Of a stretch of 64,000 bases of DNA, positions 44,453 to 51,933 are shown one piece after another (position 1 is the first letter of the stretch; every line of letters begins with the position of its first letter). The translations under genes and the position numbers were made by a program. Under the pieces are notes generated by a model that searched no databases, was not told the origin of the DNA, and saw only the letters and a list, made by a program, of their open reading frames with translations. Location of the stretch: positions 1 through 64,000 of the forward strand of contig JAFLCU010000003.1 in the NCBI GenBank assembly GCA_017303355.1, given 5' to 3'. This DNA is from Caulobacterales bacterium. Its GTDB lineage: Bacteria > Pseudomonadota > Alphaproteobacteria > Caulobacterales > Aquidulcibacteraceae.

Positions 44453-46980
44453 GCGCGCACCTCCAACAGCCCCAAGCGCCGTAACGGCCAATGCCACGCG
44501 CCGCTGACGAGGCCGACGCCCACCGCCAAAAGCACATATTGGAAGCCCGGCGCGGCTAGGTGAAAAATCGCGGCCAGCCATGGACTCGCGACAACCAAAG
44601 TCAGCACCATTGTCAACGCTCCGGCGATGATCCAGTAGATGCGTCGCTCGGAATCGAAGATACGCCCTTCAGCGCCAACAGCATCAACCAGCGCCAATGT
44701 GAGATTGGCGACAACGAGCGCGACAAACGCCGCCCCTCGCGCCTTCTCCACGGTCAGTTCGGTCAGAGCATGCGCATAGAGCGCCAAGACCCCAACCAGA
44801 ACAACGAAACCCTGCATGGCGGCGCTGAGCAATTGGCGCGGGCCGAACAGCGCTTCGTCCGGCTTGCGCGGGGGACGCTTCATCGCGTCGCGGCTGCCGC
44901 GCTCGCCTTCAAAAGCCAGCGCGCAGGTCGGATCGATCGCAAGTTCCAGCAGAACCACATGCATTGGAAACAAAAGCTGCGGCAAACCGAGCAGGATTGG
45001 CAGGAGCGCGAGGCCAGCGATCGGCACGTGGATGGCGGTGACATAGATGAGCGCCTTGCGCAGATTGGCGAATATCCGCCGCCCCATGCGCACGCCGCCG
45101 ACGATTGAAGCAAAGCCGTCGTCGAGAAGCACGAGGTCAGCCGCTTCGCGCGCGACGTCCGTACCCTTTCGCCCCATCGCAATGCCGATATGGGCCGCCT
45201 CGAGCGCAGGCGCGTCGTTGACGCCATCGCCGGTCATCGCGACGACCTCGCCATTGGCTTTGAGCGCCTCGACGATGAGCAGCTTTTGATCAGGGGTGAT
45301 GCGCGCGAATACCCGGCCATGCAGCATGTGCTGACGCAGCGTTGAAAACGGCAGCTCGGCCAGCGCGGCGCCGGTGGTCACCGCGCGCGTCGCGTCGATG
45401 CCGGCGGCATGAGCGACCGCAAGCGCTGTCGCGGGGTGGTCTCCCGTGATCATGATGACGTGAATTCCGGCGCTGCGCGCCTCCTCCAGCGCGCGCGGCA
45501 CATCTTCGCGCAGCGGATCAAGAAAACCGATAAGTCCGACGAACTCAAACGACGCACCTTCGGGACTCTCGGGAAAGGCGCCTCCGCCACGCCATTTGGC
45601 GACGCCAAGCACCCGCAAGCCATCCTTGGCGAACACCTCGATGATCTCGTGCAGCCGCGCGATCTCCACCTCATTGAGGTCACACAATCGGAAAACGGCT
45701 TCAGGGGCGCCTTTCGCCGCAGCCATGCGGGCATCGCCCTCGCGCCAAAGCTGTGTGACCGCCATCATCTCCGGGCGAAGCGGCCAAGTCCGTTCAATCA
45801 CGCCAGCCGCGGCGGGCAAATCCAATGCTGTCGCCGCTTCATGAATACCGCGATCCATCGGGTCGATCGGCCGAACGCTGGACGCCAAGACAGCGTGCGC
45901 CACGGCGGCCCGCCCAGCATCGCCCAGCGCCGGACCGACATCGGCAACGCCGTCTTTCGTCCAGATGCGAACCAGCCGCATATGGTTTTGCGTCAGCGTA
46001 CCGGTCTTATCGACGCACAGCACCGTAGCGCCGCCAAGCGTCTCAATGACAGCGCCGCGACGCACGAGCACTTTATCCGTCGCGAGCCGCCAAGCGCCCA
46101 GCGCCAGAAAGACCGCGAGCACCATCGGAAACTCTTCCGGCACCAGCGCAATCGCCGTGGTTATACCCGCCAGCGCACCGGCGATCCAATCGTCACGGAA
46201 AACGCCGAACGCAAGCACCACCAGACCACAAAAGGCGAGTGCAAACAGACCTAACAAACCGACAAGCCTACCCGCGGTCCGCTGCAGCGGCGTCGGTTGA
46301 TGATCAATCTCCGCGAGCGAACGGCCGATGCGGCCGAGCGCGGAGCGAACGCCCGTATGCGTCACCCGCGCCACGCCCTGCCCGCGCACCACCAGCGTTC
46401 CCGAGAACAAAAGCGGCGACGCTTCAGGCCCGGGTGCTGGAATTTCGCCGAACGCCTCTTGGCCCCGCGCCATTCGTTTTGACACCGGCGAGGATTCACC
46501 GGTCAGAGAAGATTCATCGACGCTCAGAAGGTCCCCCGCGATCAGCACGGCGTCGGCGCAGATGCGATCGCCCTCGCCGACGAGCATGATGTCGCCAGGC
46601 ACAACATCCCGCGACGGAACTTTCAACCTGGCGCCGGCGCGTACGACACGGGCGTGCGGTTGAGCCAGGTCGCGCAGCGCTGACAACGCCCGCTCGCTAC
46701 GCGCCTCCTGAACGACCACAAGCGCAATCGCGGCGCACGCTCCAAACAACAAAAAGACGCCCTCGCCGAGGTCGCCGAGAAACAGATAGAGGCTTGCCGC
46801 CGCCAGCAGCAGCACGAACATCGGCTCCCGCAGCGTCTCCGCGAGAATATCGGCCAGGCTGCGGCGGCCTGGGCTTGGCAGCTCATTCGCACCCCATTGA
46901 GCCAGCGCCCGCTGGACTTCGCCTTCGTCCAGTCCGCTGAGGCCATCTTCAGTCACTGAACGATTATCCTGCACGCTCAT
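44449..46980 (-). CDS. P-type cation-transporting ATPase (PEEFP subtype)
   Basis: 843 aa with the P2-like plan: N-terminal cation ATPase domain, actuator VDESSLTGES, phosphorylated aspartate D324 in CVDKTGTLTQN, and MTGDGVNDAPALE. TM4 carries VPEEFPMVL instead of the PEGLP of Ca2+ pumps, and TM6 ELAIDPTCALAFE instead of N-x-x-TD, so the ion is unclear. It heads a four-gene operon with 4-nt overlaps down to the PRPP-synthetase-like gene. A FNR/FixK-like box lies about 105 bp upstream. Confidence 0.93.
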   Translation of the reverse strand: MSVQDNRSVTEDGLSGLDEGEVQRALAQWGANELPSPGRRSLADILAETLREPMFVLLLAAASLYLFLGDLGEGVFLLFGACAAIALVVVQEARSERALSALRDLAQPHARVVRAGARLKVPSRDVVPGDIMLVGEGDRICADAVLIAGDLLSVDESSLTGESSPVSKRMARGQEAFGEIPAPGPEASPLLFSGTLVVRGQGVARVTHTGVRSALGRIGRSLAEIDHQPTPLQRTAGRLVGLLGLFALAFCGLVVLAFGVFRDDWIAGALAGITTAIALVPEEFPMVLAVFLALGAWRLATDKVLVRRGAVIETLGGATVLCVDKTGTLTQNHMRLVRIWTKDGVADVGPALGDAGRAAVAHAVLASSVRPIDPMDRGIHEAATALDLPAAAGVIERTWPLRPEMMAVTQLWREGDARMAAAKGAPEAVFRLCDLNEVEIARLHEIIEVFAKDGLRVLGVAKWRGGGAFPESPEGASFEFVGLIGFLDPLREDVPRALEEARSAGIHVIMITGDHPATALAVAHAAGIDATRAVTTGAALAELPFSTLRQHMLHGRVFARITPDQKLLIVEALKANGEVVAMTGDGVNDAPALEAAHIGIAMGRKGTDVAREAADLVLLDDGFASIVGGVRMGRRIFANLRKALIYVTAIHVPIAGLALLPILLGLPQLLFPMHVVLLELAIDPTCALAFEGERGSRDAMKRPPRKPDEALFGPRQLLSAAMQGFVVLVGVLALYAHALTELTVEKARGAAFVALVVANLTLALVDAVGAEGRIFDSERRIYWIIAGALTMVLTLVVASPWLAAIFHLAAPGFQYVLLAVGVGLVSGAWHWPLRRLGLLEVRA

Positions 46981-47084
46981 TGCGGTCGCGACGGCAAAGC
47001 GGCCCGCGGCCGAGCCCCGAACCCGTCGCGATCGTCCCCGATCGCGAAATGGCTAGACATCAGCAGAGGCGCAATCAATCTCAC

Positions 47085-47098
47085 TTGAGCCCGATCAA
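47085..47098. promoter_or_regulatory. FNR/FixK-like box in the divergent promoter
   Basis: TTGAG-CCCG-ATCAA matches TTGAT-N4-ATCAA at nine of ten positions. Its centre would place a class II start near 47050 for the minus-strand ATPase operon, giving a leader of about 70 bases. It is too close to the ABC transporter ATG for a class II promoter on that side unless the start there lies downstream. Confidence 0.6.
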
Positions 47099-47130
47099 AG
47101 CTAGCCTGACCAAAGCGGACATGAAACGTC

Positions 47131-47862
47131 ATGATCAACGCTACGCCGTCGGATCAGCCTGCGCCGCTTTTCGCCTTGCGCGGTATTTGCCGAACCTATG
47201 GCGAAGGCGAGACAGCCGTTCGCGCGCTGATTGATGTCGATTTGGACATATACGCTGGCGAACTCCTCGTTCTGCTCGGCCCCTCTGGCTCGGGCAAATC
47301 GACCCTTCTCAACATTCTTGGCGCGCTCGATCGTCCCAGCGCCGGCGACCTCGCGTTTCAAGGCGCATCGCTTACCAACATAAGCGATCACGCCCTTACC
47401 CAGTTTCGCCGCAAGCATGTCGGCTTCATCTTCCAATTCTACAACCTTATTCCCAGCCTCACAGCGCGTGAGAATATCGAACTCGTCGGCGAGATCACGG
47501 AGAATCCGCTCGACGCCCAGGAAGCGCTGGAGCTTGTCGGCCTCGGCAACCGCCTCGACCACTTCCCCTCGCAGCTATCTGGCGGCGAGCAGCAACGCGT
47601 CGCGGTCGCGCGCGCGATCGCCAAACGGCCTGCCGTATTGTTGTGTGATGAGCCGACCGGTGCGCTGGATGTGAAAACTGGCGTGCGCGTGCTGGAAGCT
47701 TTGCAGGAGGTGAACGAGCGCCACGGCTCCACTACACTCATTGTGACGCATAACGCCGATGTCGCGCGCATGGGCGCGCGCGTCATCCGCTTTGGCGACG
47801 GGCGTGTGCGCAGCGTCGAGACGAACGCGCAACGTACGCCGCCGTCGCAACTGGTTTGGTGA
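47131..47862 (+). CDS. ABC transporter ATP-binding protein (LolD/MacB type)
   Basis: 243 aa. Walker [10 protein letters not shown]-loop [12 protein letters not shown], signature [14 protein letters not shown], Walker [12 protein letters not shown] and H-loop IVTHNAD. It powers the FtsX-like permease encoded 4 nt downstream and, with the HlyD adaptor, forms a MacAB- or DevABC-like export system. Divergent from the P-type ATPase operon. Confidence 0.95.
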   Translation: MINATPSDQPAPLFALRGICRTYGEGETAVRALIDVDLDIYAGELLVLLGPSGSGKSTLLNILGALDRPSAGDLAFQGASLTNISDHALTQFRRKHVGFIFQFYNLIPSLTARENIELVGEITENPLDAQEALELVGLGNRLDHFPSQLSGGEQQRVAVARAIAKRPAVLLCDEPTGALDVKTGVRVLEALQEVNERHGSTTLIVTHNADVARMGARVIRFGDGRVRSVETNAQRTPPSQLVW

Positions 47863-47866
47863 CCCC

Positions 47867-50230
47867 ATGCGCGCGCTGGACAAGAAGCTGTTTCGCGATG
47901 TCTGGCGCATGCGCTTGCATGCGGCCGGGGTCGCGCTGGTTCTGGGTTGCGGCCTCTCCGTTCTCGTCATGGCGGTTGGCATGCGCGGTTCAATGGAACG
48001 CACGCGCGCGGTCTATTATGTCGAACGTCACATGGCGGATCTCGCCGTGTCGCTGGTGCGCGCACCGGAGCGTATCGCGCGGCAATTGGCGGAGGCGCCC
48101 GGCGTGCAGGCCGTGGAGGCGCGCGTCAGCGGCGTGGCGCTCCTGGATTTGCCGGGCGTTGACGAACCTCCCTCGGCGCGCCTCGTGTCATTGCCGCGTG
48201 ACGGCCGGCCACGCGTCAATGATCTGACGCTGGCGCGGGGGCGCTGGCCGGATCCCGCACGCGCCGAGGAGATACTCCTCAGCCAAGCCTTCGCCGACGC
48301 CAACCGTATTGAACCCGGAGATCGGCTCGCCGCGACCATGTACGGTCGCCGGCAAACGCTCCTTGTCGTGGGCGTCGCGAACTCGCCTGAGTTTGTGTTC
48401 GTCGCGGCGCCCGGCGAATTGTTTCGCCAGGCCGGACGCTTCGGCGTGATCTGGATGGGCCGCGAAGCGCTCGCGCGCGCCTATGATCTCGACGGCGCGT
48501 TCAACGACGCCGTGTTCATCTTGGGGCGAAACGCAAATCCCGCCGAAACCATCGCCGCCATCGACCGCATTCTCGATCCTTACGGATCGACCGGCGCCTA
48601 TGGCCGCGACCGCATGATCTCCGACAGGTTTTTGAGTGAGGAATTGCGCCAGCTCTCCACGATGGCGACATTCATTCCCGCGCTATTTCTCATCACCGCC
48701 GCGTTCCTGGTCAACATCGCACTTGGCCGTGTGATCGCGACCGAGCGTTCCAACATCGGGTTGTTGAAGGCGTTCGGCTATTCCAACGCCGCCGTCGCCT
48801 GGCACTACGCCAAAAGCGCGCTTATTTTCGCGGCCATCGGCGCGTTTCTGGGCTCCGCCGCCGGCATCGCCTTGGGACGCGCGGTCGCCGATCTTTATCG
48901 CGACTATTATCATTTTCCGCGCCTCGACTTCGCGGCTTCGCCGGCCACCTTCGTCGGCGCATGGACCGCCGGCTTCGCGGCGGCGCTCGCGGGGTGTTTG
49001 GTTTCCGTGCTGCGCGCCGCGCGTTTGGCGCCCGCCGCCGCCTTGACGCCGCCGCGCCCTACGGCCTTCTTCGCCGCCAATGGCGGCCTCGCCAGCTTCG
49101 CCGCGAAGCTCGACGCCAAATCGCGCATCATCATGCGGCGCATCGTCCGTTTCCCACGCCGCGCCGGCACAACAGCGCTTGGCGTCGCCTTCGCCATGGC
49201 CCTGCTCGTCGTCGCCCGCACTTTTCCGGCGGAAATGGATTATCTGCTCGACGTCAATTTCGGCGTCGCCAATCGCCAGGACATCACTTTGACCTTCGCC
49301 GAGGCCCGCGATCAGGGCGTCCTGCACCACGTCGAGCGCCTTCCCGGCGTGCTCTATGCCGAACCATTCCGCGTGGATGACATCGTGTTTCGCCACAACG
49401 GCCGGACTGTCCATGAAGCTGTCTTCGGCGTGCCGCAAACGGCGCGTCTGAGCCGCGTTGTCGGCGCCAATCAAAACCCCATCCCGCCGCCTATCGCTGG
49501 CGTCGCGCTCGCGCGCGCCCTGGCCGACAAACTGGACGCCCGGCCAGGCGACGAAATCCGTATCGAGCAGACGCGCGGCCAGCGCATCGCCACGCGGGTG
49601 CGCGTGAGCGCGATTGTCGAGCCCATGATCGGATCGTCCGCCTATATGGAGCTTAACGCGCTCTCGCGCCTCCTGCGCGAGCCGGGGCGCATCAGCGGCG
49701 CCCATTTGGTGATGGATTCCAGCCAACTCAAACTGTTCAATCTCGCGATCAAACGCATCCCAACCATCGCCGGCGCAAGCTATATCGGCCAAGCCGAAGC
49801 CTCGATGCGACGGGAGTTTGAGGAAGGCGTCGGCGTGATGAACTACATCTACGCCGCATTCGCGGCGATCATGGCCGGCGGCGTCGCTTTCTCCGCCGCG
49901 CGCATCACGCTGGCTGAGCAAGAGCGCGATCTCGCCACTCTGCGCGTACTTGGTTTCACCCGTATCGAAGTGTCCTATATCTTGATTGGCGAATTGCTGG
50001 CGCTTGCGCTGTTGGCCGTGCCCGCGGGCATCGCGCTCGGTACGCTGCTTGCGATTTGGCTAATGCAGCTCTTCCAGACCGACATGTACGCTTTTCCGTT
50101 CGTGTTCAATCCAAGCGGATATGCGTTTGCGATCGCCTTTACGCTTGCATGTGTCGCCGCAGCGGCGTTCGTTGTCCGGCGCGGCGTCGACAAGCTCGAC
50201 ATGATCGGCGTGCTCAAGGCCAGGGATTAA
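47867..50230 (+). CDS. ABC transporter permease, FtsX/MacB type
   Basis: 787 aa from the ATG at 47867 (MRALDKKLFRDVWRM); longer frames start inside the ATPase gene. A first membrane helix is followed by a periplasmic domain (about 40-260), three helices, another short helix and periplasmic domain (about 420-640) and three final helices, a duplicated FtsX layout (MacB_PCD plus FtsX). No ATPase domain is fused. It probably extrudes a lipid, peptide or glycolipid together with the adaptor. Confidence 0.92.
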   Translation: MRALDKKLFRDVWRMRLHAAGVALVLGCGLSVLVMAVGMRGSMERTRAVYYVERHMADLAVSLVRAPERIARQLAEAPGVQAVEARVSGVALLDLPGVDEPPSARLVSLPRDGRPRVNDLTLARGRWPDPARAEEILLSQAFADANRIEPGDRLAATMYGRRQTLLVVGVANSPEFVFVAAPGELFRQAGRFGVIWMGREALARAYDLDGAFNDAVFILGRNANPAETIAAIDRILDPYGSTGAYGRDRMISDRFLSEELRQLSTMATFIPALFLITAAFLVNIALGRVIATERSNIGLLKAFGYSNAAVAWHYAKSALIFAAIGAFLGSAAGIALGRAVADLYRDYYHFPRLDFAASPATFVGAWTAGFAAALAGCLVSVLRAARLAPAAALTPPRPTAFFAANGGLASFAAKLDAKSRIIMRRIVRFPRRAGTTALGVAFAMALLVVARTFPAEMDYLLDVNFGVANRQDITLTFAEARDQGVLHHVERLPGVLYAEPFRVDDIVFRHNGRTVHEAVFGVPQTARLSRVVGANQNPIPPPIAGVALARALADKLDARPGDEIRIEQTRGQRIATRVRVSAIVEPMIGSSAYMELNALSRLLREPGRISGAHLVMDSSQLKLFNLAIKRIPTIAGASYIGQAEASMRREFEEGVGVMNYIYAAFAAIMAGGVAFSAARITLAEQERDLATLRVLGFTRIEVSYILIGELLALALLAVPAGIALGTLLAIWLMQLFQTDMYAFPFVFNPSGYAFAIAFTLACVAAAAFVVRRGVDKLDMIGVLKARD

Positions 50231-50232
50231 AC

Positions 50233-51438
50233 ATGCGCCTGCCCTCAACCAGCGAACTGATCACCCTCGTTCGTGAACGCATCCCGACCAAGCCCCCCAA
50301 GCTTGCACGGGCGCAATGGATATGGATTGGCGCGGGTGTCTCACTGGCGCTGCTATTGGTCTGGCTGGCATGGCCACGCGCGCAAACGGTCGAAATCGCG
50401 GTGATTGATCGCGGCCCCGTACGCAGCGAAGTTATCGACGAGGGCCGCACGCGCATCCACGACGTATTCGTCGTCAGCGCGCCGGTGAGCGGCGAACTCC
50501 AGCGCGTTGAGCTGGAACCCGGCGACGCGGTGGAGCAAGGGCAGATCGTGGCCACCATCTTGCCGGCCGACCCCGCATTGCTGGATGCGCGCGTCGCCGC
50601 CGAGGCCAACGCCGGCGTGATAGCGGCGCAGGCGGCGCTTGATGCCGCGCAAGCCGAATATCGATTGGCGCAGAGTGATCGCCAGCGCGTGGCCACGCTC
50701 CAAGCGCGCGACTTCGCCTCTCAGGCCGCGCTTGACGCAGCCGACGCAGCTTTGAGCGCCACGCGCGCGAGCGTCAATGCACGGCGCGCAGATCTTGTGC
50801 GCGCGCGCGCCGCCGCAGGCGCCAATTCCGCGCGCGCCAGGCGCGCGACGCCGGTCGCGAGCCCCGCCGCTGGGCGTGTACTGCGTTTGCTTCAAGAGAG
50901 CGAGACAATCGCCCTCGCCGGATCGCCGCTCATGGAGATCGGCGATCCAGATCAAGTCGAAATTGTCGCGGAATTCTTGTCGCAAGACGCCGTACGCATG
51001 CAGGCGGGCGCGGCGGCGTACATCGAGAACTGGGGCGGCGATACGCCGATCGCGGCGCGCGTCTTTCGCATCGAGCCGTACGCGCGCACCAAGATTTCCG
51101 CACTCGGCGTGGAAGAGCAACGCGTCAATGTCATCCTGCATCTGCAGGCCCCCGAGGAAGGGCCGCCGCTCGGCCACGGCTTTCGCGTCGATGCACGCGT
51201 GGTAGTCGCCGAGCAGAATGACGCCTTGCGCGTGCCGACCGACGCCCTCGTTCGAGACGGGCGCGACTGGGCCGTGTTTGTGTTGGAAAGCGGCCGCGCC
51301 CATCTCACGCCCGTCACAATCGGCGCCGGTGGCGAAGATTACCGCGCCGTCACGCAGGGACTGGAGCTTGGTCAACGCGTGGTGCTGTTTCCTGGCGATA
51401 GCCTAGCGGACGGCGCACGCATTCGGTCGGCGCGGTAA
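50233..51438 (+). CDS. HlyD-family periplasmic adaptor
   Basis: 401 aa from the ATG at 50233, 2 nt after the permease stop. One N-terminal membrane helix (IWIGAGVSLALLLVWLAW), a split lipoyl domain (APVSGELQRVELEPGD and ASPAAGRVLRLLQESE), an alanine-rich coiled-coil hairpin between them, and a beta-barrel (VEIVAEFLSQDAVRM). Third component of the exporter. No outer-membrane channel gene is adjacent. Confidence 0.93.
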   Translation: MRLPSTSELITLVRERIPTKPPKLARAQWIWIGAGVSLALLLVWLAWPRAQTVEIAVIDRGPVRSEVIDEGRTRIHDVFVVSAPVSGELQRVELEPGDAVEQGQIVATILPADPALLDARVAAEANAGVIAAQAALDAAQAEYRLAQSDRQRVATLQARDFASQAALDAADAALSATRASVNARRADLVRARAAAGANSARARRATPVASPAAGRVLRLLQESETIALAGSPLMEIGDPDQVEIVAEFLSQDAVRMQAGAAAYIENWGGDTPIAARVFRIEPYARTKISALGVEEQRVNVILHLQAPEEGPPLGHGFRVDARVVVAEQNDALRVPTDALVRDGRDWAVFVLESGRAHLTPVTIGAGGEDYRAVTQGLELGQRVVLFPGDSLADGARIRSAR

Positions 51439-51453
51439 ATCAACGCTTCCGGC

Positions 51454-51467
51454 TTGATCGCGCGCAA
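51454..51467. promoter_or_regulatory. FNR/FixK-like box upstream of the coiled-coil gene
   Basis: TTGAT-CGCG-CGCAA matches TTGAT-N4-ATCAA at eight of ten positions. The centre is 56 bp before the ATG at 51517, placing a class II transcription start near 51502. This is a good geometry, but the second half-site is imperfect. Confidence 0.45.
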
Positions 51468-51516
51468 AGTAAGATAAGCGGCGGCGTGAACACTGCGACC
51501 CAAAAGGAGCATCGTG

Positions 51517-51933
51517 ATGAGCCAAGCCGTTATCGACTTTTGCGAAGGTTTGAAGTCAACACTGCTGACATTGGAAGACCGTCTCGCCAAGGCAAGGACC
51601 GATCTCGAAGCCGGCGCGACGGGCGCCAGCGCCGAAGCCAAAAAGCACATTGAGGAAGCAAGCGAGCAATTGGTGCGCTTCAAGACGCACGCGGGCCTCA
51701 TGGCCCAAGCGATCCGCGCCGATCTGCCGAGCCAAACCGCGGTCGCGCAGGAAAAGCTGAAGGAGTTCGGGCAGGAAGCACAGGTCGCCCTGCGTCACGC
51801 TGTTGTGTTCCTGGCGGAGAACGCCGCTGAAGCGCTGCAAGTCGGCGCCAAGTCCGCGCAGCGCGTGGCGGACAATCTCAAACATGAAACCGCCGTCGCG
51901 GTGATCGAAGATCAGGCGAAGCCGCCCGCGTGA
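51517..51933 (+). CDS. Coiled-coil/alanine-rich helical protein, unknown function
   Basis: 138 aa from the ATG at 51517 with AAAAGGAGC upstream. Almost entirely helical with heptad-like spacing (LLTLEDRLAKARTDLEAG; KKHIEEASEQLVRFKTH), no signal or membrane segment. Its end overlaps the GTG of the following P-type ATPase (GTGA), so it is translationally coupled and may regulate or stabilise that pump. No family recognised. Confidence 0.75.
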   Translation: MSQAVIDFCEGLKSTLLTLEDRLAKARTDLEAGATGASAEAKKHIEEASEQLVRFKTHAGLMAQAIRADLPSQTAVAQEKLKEFGQEAQVALRHAVVFLAENAAEALQVGAKSAQRVADNLKHETAVAVIEDQAKPPA

